A program made the position numbers and the translations under genes. A stretch of 35,822 nt of DNA, taken from DATDRS01 sp035291605 (GTDB lineage: Bacteria > Chloroflexota > Anaerolineae > Anaerolineales > UBA6663). Numbering within the stretch: the stretch's first letter is position 1; each line of letters starts with the position of its first letter. Positions 7,979 through 16,103 of this stretch are shown here, piece by piece. The notes beneath the pieces are model-generated. The model was not told the origin of the DNA. It did no database searches and worked only from the letters and a program-made list of their open reading frames with translations. Location of the stretch: NCBI GenBank assembly GCA_035291605.1, contig DATDRS010000009.1, forward strand, positions 1 to 35,822. Reading direction: 5' to 3'.

Positions 7979-8272
7979 TCAGTCACGATGTCGAGAATGC
8001 GCCAGCATCGGCACGAAGCCTTCAAACAGGCCTGTGCCTTGCTGCGCCGACTCGATGGCAATCTCGGCCCACACTTTGGGGACTTCGCGCGGGATGAGGA
8101 GGTCGCCGCCCTCGGCCAGCGTGCGCGGCGTTGCGCGCAAACGCCCCAGGACGCTCCTCAGGCGCTGAGGCAGAGGCGCGAAATCGCGCAGGATGAGCAG
8201 GTACACGCCGGTCAGACATTCGTCTACCGGCCCGACGGGATCGCGGTAAAAATCGCGGATCTTTTTGATCAT
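7979..8272 (-). pseudogene. Remnant of a DUF885 protein
   Basis: The frame from ATG 8272 encodes 97 residues that match the inner part of DUF885 proteins: GPVDECLTGVYLLILRDFAPL, then QRLRSVLGRLRATP, then PREVPKVWAEIAIESAQQGTG. Intact DUF885 proteins are about 500-600 residues and end in an HExxH-type metal site. Here only one internal helical segment is left, cut at both ends. The start lies 13 bases beyond the end of the permease gene at 8286. It is best read as a decaying fragment left by deletion or rearrangement at the edge of the exporter cluster, though a short expressed protein is not excluded. Confidence 0.6.
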
Positions 8273-8285
8273 TTCGGCGCTGGAA

Positions 8286-9131
8286 TTAATGCTGGCCCAG
8301 CGTGCCCAACTGCCGCACCCGGCGCTCGAGCGCGCGGAACGCCCCCACGCCCAGCGCAAGCATCACCGCCATGAAAGCGACGAGCAACGCGGCCTCGACG
8401 CCGAGCGGCAGGAGCGTGCGCGTGTTGAGCAGCCAGCCGCGCACCGCGTCAAAACCATAGGTCAAGGGCAGGGCCAGCGCCAGCGGCAGCAGCCAGCGCG
8501 GCAGGGCCGTCACCGGGAAGTTCGCGCCGGAGAAAATCTGGACGAGGAAGCTGCTCACGTCCACCAGCGTGTTGGCCTCGCGCAGAATCATCACCAGCGC
8601 GGCGAAGGCGAAGCCAAAGCCGTACAGGCCGATCAGCATCGGGAGCAGGGTCAACACGGCGGGCCACACGCTCCCGCTGGGGGCGAAGCCGAAGAGCAAG
8701 GCCCCGATTGCCAGCATTGCCGCCGAAGTCAGCGCCGTGGTGATCAGGTTGGTAAAGGTGTGTCCGACCAGCAACAGCAGGCGGGGGATCGGCAGAAGCC
8801 AGTTGGCCTCCAGCACCCCGGTGTCCATGTCGTTCTTGAGCGCATAACCCATCCCCCAGAACACGGCAAAGATGAAGTTGTTCAACGCCGTCCCCAGGAG
8901 GATGAAGGACATATAATCCCCGGAGCCGCTGTAGCCCGCGAAGCCGCGCGCCTCGCCGTCCACGCTGAAGACCTGGCCCATAAAGTAGACCGGGACCAGC
9001 CAGACGAGCGGCTGGAAGATATACGAAGCCACGTTCAGCGGGTAACGCCAGAAATGCTTCCAGTCCTTCCACGTGATGGCCCACAGCGCCCGCGCGTGCG
9101 AGAGCGGAGTAGGATGAGAGAGAGTTTGCAT
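8286..9131 (-). CDS. ABC-2 type transporter permease, module B, second subunit
   Basis: The chosen start is ATG at 9131, which has GAGG 6 bases upstream and lies 7 bases beyond the stop of the preceding permease; a longer frame to 9191 would overlap that gene. The 281-residue product has a cytoplasmic lead with the ABC-2 hallmark WKDWKHFWRYPLNVAS, six membrane segments, and the interface helix motif ALKNDMDTGVLEANWLLPIP, close to the 'E...GTLExLLxTP' signature of DrrB/ABC2 permeases. It also has PVTALPRWLLPLALALPLTYGFDAVRG near residue 225. It pairs with the permease at 9139 and the ATPase at 10017. The exported substrate is unknown. Confidence 0.85.
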   Translation of the reverse strand: MQTLSHPTPLSHARALWAITWKDWKHFWRYPLNVASYIFQPLVWLVPVYFMGQVFSVDGEARGFAGYSGSGDYMSFILLGTALNNFIFAVFWGMGYALKNDMDTGVLEANWLLPIPRLLLLVGHTFTNLITTALTSAAMLAIGALLFGFAPSGSVWPAVLTLLPMLIGLYGFGFAFAALVMILREANTLVDVSSFLVQIFSGANFPVTALPRWLLPLALALPLTYGFDAVRGWLLNTRTLLPLGVEAALLVAFMAVMLALGVGAFRALERRVRQLGTLGQH

Positions 9132-9138
9132 CTGTGCC

Positions 9139-10011
9139 TCAATACTGCCCAATCGCCCCCGTCTGCCGTGCCCGCCGTTCCATCCACACAAACGCCAGGT
9201 AGCCGATGGCCAGCCAGCCCAAGCCGAACACGGTCAGAGGGATCAGGTCCGGCAGCAGCGCCGCGAGATCCGCGCCGTTCAAGGAGGCGTTGCGGATGCC
9301 GTGGATGGCGTAGGTGGGCGGCAGCCAGGCCGCGATGGCCTGCATCCAGCCTGGCATCACGCTCACCGGGAAGGTGATGCCGCAGAAGATCATCACCAGC
9401 CCGCGCACCAGAAACACGAAGTTATTGGCTTCTTTGGACGTGATCACCAGGCTGGCGAACGCAATGCCCAGGCCATAAATCGCGGGCACGGCGGCGAGAA
9501 AGACCAGTAGGATGAGCAGTGGGTGGCCATGAAAGCGCACCCCGTACAGCAGCCAAAACTCGATCCCGGCGACCAGGATGAAGATGGCCAGTTGGAGTCC
9601 CTGCACCAGGGCCGCGCCCATCAAAAACGAAAAACGCCAGGTCGGGCTGAGCCAGTTAGACTCTAGCGTGCCCCGCGTCTGCTCGTTGCGTAGGGCCAGC
9701 CCGATCGTCCACAACGTCACGTTCTGCCACATCCACACCGTCGTGCCCACCGCGATGTAGCCGATGAAGTCCGGCGTCCCGGCCGCCTGCGTGAACAGCG
9801 CCAGTCCGCCGCCGTCCGGCCCGGCCAGCGCGCGCGCCGAGAAAATGTAAGCCGTCGGGAAGATCACCGGCCAGATGAACAGCGCGACGATCCACGAGGG
9901 GTAGCGGCGGAAGATCAGCCACTCCCGCTTGAAGATCACCCACAGCGCGCGCAGTTCGGCGGCGAGGCCCGGCCGGCTCAACGAGGGGGATAAGGGCGCG
10001 GTTGTCGTCAT
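9139..10011 (-). CDS. ABC-2 type transporter permease, module B, first subunit
   Basis: I chose ATG at 10011, 5 bases after the ATPase stop; the longer open frame to 10260 is antisense-frame noise over the ATPase gene. The 290-residue product has the lead KREWLIFRRYPSWIVALFIW, six membrane segments, LRNEQTRGTLESNWLSPTW (the ABC-2 coupling-helix motif, about 93-111), and ITFPVSVMPGWMQAIAAWLPPTYAIHGIRN near residue 215. The close resemblance to the next gene in motif layout suggests the two form a heterodimeric channel. The pairing with a DrrA-type ATPase fits export of lipids, drugs or polysaccharide. Confidence 0.85.
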   Translation of the reverse strand: MTTTAPLSPSLSRPGLAAELRALWVIFKREWLIFRRYPSWIVALFIWPVIFPTAYIFSARALAGPDGGGLALFTQAAGTPDFIGYIAVGTTVWMWQNVTLWTIGLALRNEQTRGTLESNWLSPTWRFSFLMGAALVQGLQLAIFILVAGIEFWLLYGVRFHGHPLLILLVFLAAVPAIYGLGIAFASLVITSKEANNFVFLVRGLVMIFCGITFPVSVMPGWMQAIAAWLPPTYAIHGIRNASLNGADLAALLPDLIPLTVFGLGWLAIGYLAFVWMERRARQTGAIGQY

Positions 10012-10016
10012 CGCCT

Positions 10017-11063
10017 TCAATCCCTCAGTGCCTTGCCGGTCAAATGGATGAACACGTCTTCGAGCGTGGGCTGGGCGATGTTCAGGTTGACCACGCGCGC
10101 GCCCTCCCGACCCAGCCGTTCGATCACGCCCGGCAGGACCGCGCGGCTGTCGTCCGTGTGCAGGCTCACCTCCCACAGCGAGTCCGTCCCCAGGTAGTGC
10201 GTCGCCAGCCGCTCCACGCCCGACAGTTGCTGCAGCGCCCCGCCCATCTCTGACCGCCACCCGGCGACCTCCAGTTTGATCGCGTCCTTCTGCCCGATCT
10301 GCTGCTTGAGACCCGCCGGGGTGTCCAGCGCGATGATGCGCCCCTGGTCAATGATGCCGATGCGGTCGGAGAGCTGGTCGGCTTCCTCCATGTAATGCGT
10401 GGTGAGGAGGACTGTGTGCCCCTCAGCCTGGAGTTCCTTGACTAACTCGCGCACGCGGCGGGCAGCCTGCGGGTCGAGGCCCAGCGTCGGCTCGTCGAGC
10501 AGGAGGATCGGCGGGCGCGCCAGCAGCGCGCGGGCCAGCACGATGCGCTGTTTCATGCCGGTGGAGTATTTCTCCACCAAGTCGTCGGCGCGGGCCGTCA
10601 ACTCCATGCGCTCCAGCAAGTCGTCCACCCGGCGGCGCGCTGCCTCCGGGGGAATGTGATAGAGCGCGGCGAAGTATTCCAGGTTCTCGCGCCCGGTCAG
10701 CTTCCAGTAGATGCTCCGCTCGCCCGCCAGCACCGTGCCCAGGTTTTGCCGCACCTTGCCGGCCTCGCGAATCACGTCGTAGCCCGCGACGCGCGCCATG
10801 CCGCTCGTCGGCTCCAGCAGCGTGCACAACATGCGGATGGTCGTGCTCTTCCCCGCGCCGTTCGGCCCCAGCAGGCCAAACACCTCGCCCTTCGGGATTT
10901 GCAGACTCACCCCATCCACCGCTGTGAACCACGTGCGGGCCGGGCGCGGGCCGAACGGCCACGGGCGCTGCTTCTTCCCGCCTGCCTCGCCCGCACCATG
11001 GGTCGGCTTGTTCTGCGGAAATTTCTTGACTAAGTTTTCGGCTTCCACTGCCCAGCCAGACAT
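10017..11063 (-). CDS. ABC transporter ATP-binding protein, module B (DrrA type)
   Basis: The 348-residue protein has Walker A GPNGAGKST (66-74), the signature YSTGMKQR (about 167-174), Walker B ILLLDEP (187-193) and the switch His224 in LLTTHYMEEAD. The C-terminal DrrA-type extension ends in LNIAQPTLEDVFIHLTGKALRD. A Pro/Gly-rich insertion of about 20 residues (about 19-45) separates the first beta strand from the core; it is absent from the module A ATPase. ATG 11063 has GGAG 9 bases upstream. The start is 5 bases beyond the stop of the SHOCT-like gene at 11069, so the two are probably one transcript. Confidence 0.9.
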   Translation of the reverse strand: MSGWAVEAENLVKKFPQNKPTHGAGEAGGKKQRPWPFGPRPARTWFTAVDGVSLQIPKGEVFGLLGPNGAGKSTTIRMLCTLLEPTSGMARVAGYDVIREAGKVRQNLGTVLAGERSIYWKLTGRENLEYFAALYHIPPEAARRRVDDLLERMELTARADDLVEKYSTGMKQRIVLARALLARPPILLLDEPTLGLDPQAARRVRELVKELQAEGHTVLLTTHYMEEADQLSDRIGIIDQGRIIALDTPAGLKQQIGQKDAIKLEVAGWRSEMGGALQQLSGVERLATHYLGTDSLWEVSLHTDDSRAVLPGVIERLGREGARVVNLNIAQPTLEDVFIHLTGKALRD

Positions 11064-11068
11064 GCCTG

Positions 11069-11458
11069 TTACTCCACGAAAATCTCGACGTGCTCGCCGT
11101 CCTCGTCGTCCATCACGTCAATGATCTTGCCCATCGCGCCGGACTTCAGGGCCTCGGCAATGGCCTCCATCTGCTCCGTCTCCAACCCGGGGGCGAAACG
11201 CGCGCCCATCTTGATGCCCACGTTCACCAGCCCCATCGGGATGTTCACGTTGACTTTTGTCTTGCCGGTCGCCATGTCGGTGACGCGCACGCGGAACCAG
11301 CGGGCCTCGCCGCCCGAACCGGCCATGGCCGCCGGGGGCGGGGGCGGCATCCTGCGGCTTTCCGCTAGGGCCGCGAGAAGCTTCGCCCCTTCCTCCGCCG
11401 TGATCTTGCCTTCCTCGATCATCTTCAAAATCTTTATGCGCTCTTCAGTCGTTGCCAT
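11069..11458 (-). CDS. Small SHOCT-like tagged protein (paralogue of 17466-17828)
   Basis: The 129-residue protein has two parts. Residues 1-33 are a helical tag (TTEERIKILKMIEEGKITAEEGAKLLAAL) of the SHOCT-like type found at the N-terminus of YvlB/LiaX proteins. After a Pro/Gly linker, residues about 52-129 form a beta-rich domain, WFRVRVTDMATGKTKVNVNIP and MGKIIDVMDDEDGEHVEIFVE. The protein at 17466-17828 has the same two parts in the same order. There is no signal or membrane segment. ATG has GGAGG 5-6 bases upstream. It lies directly before an exporter ATPase, so a regulatory or adaptor role is inferred. Confidence 0.8.
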   Translation of the reverse strand: MATTEERIKILKMIEEGKITAEEGAKLLAALAESRRMPPPPPAAMAGSGGEARWFRVRVTDMATGKTKVNVNIPMGLVNVGIKMGARFAPGLETEQMEAIAEALKSGAMGKIIDVMDDEDGEHVEIFVE

Positions 11459-11560
11459 GTTACCCTCCAGCGCCGATGGCTTATCGCGTATCGCATAGGA
11501 CGTGTCGCGAAGAGCATAATTATCCCCTGCCCTCCGCCATGGGCCATCCCCTATCTGCCA

Positions 11561-12196
11561 TCAGCCAATATACACTTGAACCCTCTCGCCTCCCTCCCCC
11601 TCATGGACATCCACAAACAGCGGGTTATCCGGCGAAGTGCTCTCTTCGAGCGCGAGGATCAACTCGTCCACGCCCGTGTCCTTGAGCTTGGGGATGAACT
11701 GTCCAAAGGTGCGCAGGAACCACGCCGTCACACGCACGGGCAATGGAAACGAGAGCGCGATGCGCCGTGGCCCTTCCCTGGCAGCCTCCCCGGTGTTCAC
11801 GCGGATGTGAATCCAGCGCGCGCTCCGGCTGGCCGAAGCCAGCGCTGCCGCGATCACGCCGAAGATGAACGGCAGCGTGGCGCACGCGAACCAGAAGCTG
11901 AAGCCGCCCGCCGTGTACGCCCAGTACATCAACAGGCTGCTCAGCACGATAATGCTGATGCCCGCGCCCAGCGGAATCATCCACCAGTTGCGCCAGCGGC
12001 CCATATCAGGGATAGGCGGGGACCCGGCCATGTCAGTCGTCCCGCCCGGGGCCTCGGACGCCCCGGCGGTCTCAGCCCCCCCGCCGGAGGCGGGCGACCC
12101 GCTCAAAGCGTTGAGCAAGCGCAGCCCCTCGGCGGCGGTGATCTTGCCATCCTCGATCATTTGGAGAACACGCAGACGTTCTTCGGAATCGCTCAT
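11561..12196 (-). CDS. SHOCT-like tagged membrane protein
   Basis: The 211-residue protein starts with the shared tag (SDSEERLRVLQMIEDGKITAAEGLRLLNAL, residues 2-31), then a Ser/Gly/Pro linker, two membrane segments (about 75-94 and 98-118), and a C-terminal soluble part. That part mirrors the small SHOCT proteins: SARWIHIRVNTGEAAREGPRRI, a FPLPV turn, then a charged end VFVDVHEGEGGERVQVYIG-like. In effect it is the small SHOCT protein with a membrane hairpin inserted between tag and beta domain. It sits between the two ABC modules, which fits a membrane-bound sensor or adaptor. A GAGG lies upstream of the ATG. Confidence 0.75.
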   Translation of the reverse strand: MSDSEERLRVLQMIEDGKITAAEGLRLLNALSGSPASGGGAETAGASEAPGGTTDMAGSPPIPDMGRWRNWWMIPLGAGISIIVLSSLLMYWAYTAGGFSFWFACATLPFIFGVIAAALASASRSARWIHIRVNTGEAAREGPRRIALSFPLPVRVTAWFLRTFGQFIPKLKDTGVDELILALEESTSPDNPLFVDVHEGEGGERVQVYIG

Positions 12197-12204
12197 GACT
12201 GCCT

Positions 12205-12243
12205 CGATTTGTGATTTGTGGTTGCTGATTGGCCATCACAAAT
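12205..12243. repeat. Intergenic inverted repeat GATTTGTGAT / ATCACAAATC
   Basis: Perfect 10-base arms at 12205-12214 and 12234-12243, separated by 19 bases, lie between two genes of the cluster, which are both on minus. A similar AT-rich 'caaatc' stretch occurs near 35755. It may be a dispersed repeat or a weak processing/termination hairpin. Confidence 0.5.
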
Positions 12244-12265
12244 CAACCATCAGAAATCAATCGTT

Positions 12266-13138
12266 TCAATACTCCGACAGACTACCTCTCGTTCGCGCCC
12301 GGTCTTCCTCGCGGCGGTACAGCCAGTAACCGAGGGCAGGCATGAGCAAGCCAAAGAGGATCACCACGACCAGCTCCACCCCGGCCGGCGCAAGCTCCGG
12401 GTAGCCCTCGGGATAGCCCATCAACGTCGAGCGGAACAGGTCAACTCCGTAGGCCAGCGGGATAAGGCGCGACAGCCCGCGCATCCAGTCCGGCAGGGCT
12501 GAAAACGGGAAAAACGGCGCGCAAAACACCATGAACGCAAACTGGAACAGGTTGGCGAGCGTCTGCCCGGTCTCGCGCACGCGCAGCGTGAGGGCCGCAA
12601 AGGCAAATCCGGCCCCGAACGTCCCGCTCAAAGCCATGACCAGGATGAGGACGCCCAGCGGCAGGTTGGCAAACGGCAGCCTGCCGATCATCACGCTCAT
12701 CACCCAGGCCGAGAGGAGGGAGAGCAGGCCGGTCCAGAACAGCGTGAGGACCACGCGCGAGAGCAGGCTGGCGAACTTGGAGGCCGGGGTTAAGTACAGT
12801 TGTTCGAGCGTCCCCTGCTTCTGCTCCCGGCGCACGTTATAGCCGATGGACCAGAGGGTATCGCTGATGAAGATGAAGAGGACGAAGCCATAGACCACCA
12901 GTCCGGCGGTCTGCGAGCTGCCGCTGCCGGACGCCCGCACCCCGCCCCGCGCAAACATCAACCCGGCCAGCGTCAACACCACCACGATGAGGAACATCTG
13001 CCCGAAGGAAGCCACGAATTCCACCGGATAGCGCGTCATAATGGTGAATTCCTTCCTGGACATGGCGAGCAGCGCGCTCAGCCAGGCCGAGGGGCCGGTG
13101 AGGAACTGGAGTTGGGAGTTAGATCGCCGCGTTGCCAT
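12266..13138 (-). CDS. ABC-2 type transporter permease, module A, second subunit
   Basis: I chose ATG at 13138 (290 residues). An upstream ATG at 13186 would add 16 residues (MKGWGSFEAGESRAET) and overlap the previous gene by 23 bases; both are possible. The core has MSRKEFTIMTRYPVEFVASFGQ, six membrane segments, VRREQKQGTLEQLYLTPASK (coupling-helix motif) and FCAPFFPFSALPDWMRGLSRLIPLAYGVDLFRS. It is an ABC-2 type permease that pairs with the permease at 13164 and the ATPase at 14095. The C-terminal tail is basic/acidic (YRREEDRARTRGSLSEY). Confidence 0.85.
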   Translation of the reverse strand: MATRRSNSQLQFLTGPSAWLSALLAMSRKEFTIMTRYPVEFVASFGQMFLIVVVLTLAGLMFARGGVRASGSGSSQTAGLVVYGFVLFIFISDTLWSIGYNVRREQKQGTLEQLYLTPASKFASLLSRVVLTLFWTGLLSLLSAWVMSVMIGRLPFANLPLGVLILVMALSGTFGAGFAFAALTLRVRETGQTLANLFQFAFMVFCAPFFPFSALPDWMRGLSRLIPLAYGVDLFRSTLMGYPEGYPELAPAGVELVVVILFGLLMPALGYWLYRREEDRARTRGSLSEY

Positions 13139-13163
13139 TGTTTCTGCTCTTGACTCTCCAGCT

Positions 13164-14015
13164 TCAAAACTGCCCCATCCCTTCATTCTTCTGAATGCCC
13201 CGCTCCACGCGGCGGAAGGCCCAGAAACTGAAGAGCGGCGTGAACAACAAGAAGGCCCACAACACGGCCATGTCCAGGTACCACTCGCCGAAGAAGAACC
13301 CCACGCCCAGCAGCGCCGAGCGCACGCCGTTCGTCATCCACGTCGGCGGAAAGAGCAGCGCCGCGAAGCGCAGGAGCGGAGGCATCACGGCCACCGGGAA
13401 AAAGATGCCCATCAGAAAGCTGACCACCCACTGCATCAGGCCGATCAGGGCGTTGGATTCCTTGAGTTTGAGCACCACCGCGCCGAACAGCATCGCGACC
13501 GCATACAGCGGGATCAGCCCGACCAGGAGGAACGTCAGCCCCAGCAGCACGTCGCCCTGGACCGGATTGACGCCGAACACCAGGCAGCCGACGACGTAGG
13601 CGATCAGCGTGGAAGCCAGGCTCCGGATGGCGCTGTACAGCCCCACCCCGCCGATCAGCGTCGCGGTGGACGTCGGGGTCAGGTAGAGGGCTTCGAGCGT
13701 GCCGGTCTCTTGTTCGTCGCGCAGCCAGTAGGCGATCGTCCAGAACGCCATCGTGACGATCATAAACGCGTTCGAGCCGATCAGCAGGTAGGCTACGTAG
13801 TTGGGGGTGCCGGTGTTGGCCTGAAAGTTGGCGACGGCGCTATCCCCGCCGGCCCGCCCCAACAGCATGGGCATGGCCGCGAAGATGATGGGGATGACGA
13901 CATCCATCGCCAGCTGGCCGGGATAGCGGCTCATGTTCAAAAGCTTCAGCCGCGTCTCCGCCAGCGCCGCGGAGAGACTTTGGGCGAGGGTCGGATGACT
14001 GATGGCGGTAGGCAT
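13164..14015 (-). CDS. ABC-2 type transporter permease, module A, first subunit
   Basis: The 283-residue protein carries an N-terminal lead with LKLLNMSRYPGQLAMDVVIP, six membrane segments, the coupling-helix motif LRDEQETGTLEALYLTPTS (about 99-117) and a late FFPVAVMPPLLRFAALLFPPTWMTNGVRS. The tail RRVERGIQKNEGMGQF parallels the endings of the other permeases here (…LGTLGQH, …TGAIGQY, …GSLSEY). Four permeases with this design in two sets suggest duplication of a three-gene exporter unit. No strong Shine-Dalgarno is visible before the ATG. Confidence 0.85.
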   Translation of the reverse strand: MPTAISHPTLAQSLSAALAETRLKLLNMSRYPGQLAMDVVIPIIFAAMPMLLGRAGGDSAVANFQANTGTPNYVAYLLIGSNAFMIVTMAFWTIAYWLRDEQETGTLEALYLTPTSTATLIGGVGLYSAIRSLASTLIAYVVGCLVFGVNPVQGDVLLGLTFLLVGLIPLYAVAMLFGAVVLKLKESNALIGLMQWVVSFLMGIFFPVAVMPPLLRFAALLFPPTWMTNGVRSALLGVGFFFGEWYLDMAVLWAFLLFTPLFSFWAFRRVERGIQKNEGMGQF

Positions 14016-14046
14016 AGGCTGTTCTTCACAATCCGTATCACGTGGC

Positions 14047-14080
14047 GCGTATTCCGTTGTACTTTGACACGCAATACGGA
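14047..14080. repeat. Intergenic GCGTATTCCGT repeat
   Basis: The spacer between the module A permease and ATPase holds GCGTATTCCGT (14047-14057) and, opposite, CGCAATACGGA. The same 11-base word occurs at 21585-21595 in another spacer, where it forms a perfect inverted repeat, so this is probably one dispersed family. Confidence 0.5.
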
Positions 14081-14094
14081 AGACGGGAGACGTC

Positions 14095-15099
14095 CTACTT
14101 CACCTGTGTATCCTCCGCGAGCGTCCGGCCCGTGCGCGCGATGAACACATCTTCGAGCGTCACTTCCTCCGGCGCGATCTTTTGCATCACGGCGTGGTGG
14201 GCCGTGAGCGTTTCGATCAATCTGGGCAGCACTGTCTCCTGGTCATTCGTCACCACGGTGAGCTGCTGAAGCCCGTTAATGGCTGCCGTGGCGGCCCGCA
14301 CCACACCCGGCAATTGCTCGACAGCCTGGCTGGCTCTGGCGGAGATCACGCCCTCAATGCGGATGACGGCCTCCCGGTTGAGCGAGGCCTTGAGCTCCGG
14401 GACCGTCCCCAGCGCAAGCACTTCGCCCCGGTCAATGATTGCCACGCGTTCGCAAAGCGTCTCCGCCTCGGCCATGATGTGCGTGGTGTAGATCACCGTT
14501 TTGCCCTCCTGGTTCAGTTCGCGCACCATGGCGCGCAGTTCGCGGGCGGAGGGCACGTCCAGTGTGTTCGTCGGCTCGTCCAGGATGAGCAGCGGCGCGT
14601 CGTTGATCAAGGCCTTGGCAAAGGCCAGTTTCATGCGTTGGCCGGAGGAATAAGTCTCCACCGCCCGGTCGGCGATTTCGCCCAGGTTCAGCCGTCCAAT
14701 AATCTCGTCGGCGCGGCGGCGGCGGTCGGCCGGGCTGAGGTGGTAGAGCGCGCCGAAGAACTCCAGGTTTTCGCGCCCGGTCAGTTTCCAGTACAGGCCG
14801 CGCTCGCCCATGAGCATGCACCCTACCGTCGCCCGGATCCGGTTGTCGTCTTTGGTCAACTGGTAGCCGTTGATCCAGGCCGCGCCGGAAGTCGGGAGCA
14901 GCAGCGTCGTGAGACACTTGATCAGCGTCGTCTTGCCTGCCCCGTTCGGCCCCAGCAGGCCGAAAATTTCGCCGGGCCTGATCTCGAACGACACGCCTAT
15001 GAGCGCTTCGACCCGCTTCGCTTCGGACTTGAAGAGGCCCTTGCGCTGTTTGGTGTGATAGGTCTTGCCCAGGTTTTCGATGCGCACCTGACCTTGCAT
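14095..15099 (-). CDS. ABC transporter ATP-binding protein, module A (DrrA type)
   Basis: I chose ATG at 15099 (334 residues), with GGAGG 6 bases upstream; the open frame further upstream overlaps the GNAT gene and is not protein-like. Walker A is GPNGAGKTT (50-58), the signature is YSSGQRMK (150-157), Walker B is LLILDEP (170-176) and the H-loop is TTHIMAE with His207. The C-terminal extension ends in EEVTLEDVFIARTGRTLAED, the DrrA-type regulatory tail. LDEPTNTLD replaces the more usual LDEPTxGLD D-loop region, a small oddity also seen in YhaQ/NatA-like ATPases. It drives the two permeases that follow it. Confidence 0.9.
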   Translation of the reverse strand: MQGQVRIENLGKTYHTKQRKGLFKSEAKRVEALIGVSFEIRPGEIFGLLGPNGAGKTTLIKCLTTLLLPTSGAAWINGYQLTKDDNRIRATVGCMLMGERGLYWKLTGRENLEFFGALYHLSPADRRRRADEIIGRLNLGEIADRAVETYSSGQRMKLAFAKALINDAPLLILDEPTNTLDVPSARELRAMVRELNQEGKTVIYTTHIMAEAETLCERVAIIDRGEVLALGTVPELKASLNREAVIRIEGVISARASQAVEQLPGVVRAATAAINGLQQLTVVTNDQETVLPRLIETLTAHHAVMQKIAPEEVTLEDVFIARTGRTLAEDTQVK

Positions 15100-15122
15100 G
15101 ATCGCCTCCGCTCGAGGGCTGC

Positions 15123-16103
15123 TCAACGAATCTCCGCCCGCATCCAGCGCAGCGTGCGCACCGGTTGAAAGCTCAGATCGCGCAGAACGGCGTCGGCGGC
15201 CTCGTCGGCGCTTGGATGCTCGACGCGGACCGGCCACAGCGGCGAGGCGCGGCGCAGCCCGCGCACCAGCAGCGGGCGTTCCAGTTGCCCGCGGCAATCG
15301 GGATGCACCAGCAGGATCAGTTGATGGCCGTCGCCCACGTTCCGGCGCACGGTCAGGCTGCCCACGAGTTTGCGGCCCGCCTCAGCCACCCAGTGCTCCT
15401 CGCCTTGCCCGGCCAGGAAACGATCCAGGCGCGTCCACAGGCCGGGCGCGAAATCCTCGGGGCGCAGCGGTCGGTTCCAGGCCAGGCCGTGCGGGCGCAC
15501 CAGCGCGGCTAGCGTCAACTGGTCGGCCCACTCTCCCCGCGCCCGCAGGCGGATGTCCATCGGGGCGGGTTGGTGAGGCGGGGTTTCTAGCCGGGCTGGC
15601 CGCCGCCACGCCGTCTGCGTCATCATGTGCGCGAACCCCAGCCGCCGATACAACTCAATCGCGCCGTGGTTGTCGTCGTCCACTTGCAAAATTGCCTCCG
15701 CGCCGCGGCGGCTTCGGATCAGCTCAAGCGTCGCCTGCATGAGCGCGAAGGCGATCCCCCGACGGCGATAGTCGGGGTGTACGGCGACGTTGGCGACGAG
15801 CCAGGCGCGCGAACGCGCCGCGGCGCGCTGCGCGCTCACGCTCCCGATCACGCGGCCGGATTCCATCCACACGAACCCCAGGTTCCACAGCGCATGGCTG
15901 AAGCCGAGGGGCATCAGCAGGCGCAGCACTGGGCCGAGGGCGTTGAGGAACCGCATCTCCCGAATGGTGCTCAGGCCCCCGGCGTCCATGTCGTCGGCGA
16001 AGCACAACTCGATGAGGTCGGCCAGCCCTCCCAGGTGGCGGCTGAAATCCACCGGCTGAAGGCCGTCGCGGGAGGCCGACTCGGTCAGCGAGCTTGCGGT
16101 CAT
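15123..16103 (-). CDS. GNAT family N-acetyltransferase with two GNAT-like halves
   Basis: The 326-residue protein has a clear acetyl-CoA-binding motif in the first half, VANVAVHPDYRRRGIAFALMQATLELIRS (about 101-129), followed by LQVDDDNHGAIELYRRLGF, the classical end of a GNAT domain. The second half (about 185-326) repeats the fold more weakly: EEHWVAEAGRKLVGSLTV, LILLVHPDCRGQLERPLLVRGL. Its start overlaps the DUF4097 stop by four bases (ATGA), so the two genes are translationally coupled. Acetylation of an antibiotic, protein or small molecule linked to the exporter is possible but unproven. Confidence 0.85.
   Translation of the reverse strand: MTASSLTESASRDGLQPVDFSRHLGGLADLIELCFADDMDAGGLSTIREMRFLNALGPVLRLLMPLGFSHALWNLGFVWMESGRVIGSVSAQRAAARSRAWLVANVAVHPDYRRRGIAFALMQATLELIRSRRGAEAILQVDDDNHGAIELYRRLGFAHMMTQTAWRRPARLETPPHQPAPMDIRLRARGEWADQLTLAALVRPHGLAWNRPLRPEDFAPGLWTRLDRFLAGQGEEHWVAEAGRKLVGSLTVRRNVGDGHQLILLVHPDCRGQLERPLLVRGLRRASPLWPVRVEHPSADEAADAVLRDLSFQPVRTLRWMRAEIR

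Noticed and set aside
8265..9377. Open frame of 370 codons antisense to the module B permeases
   Set aside because: The Gln/Arg/His-rich composition is typical of antisense to membrane proteins.
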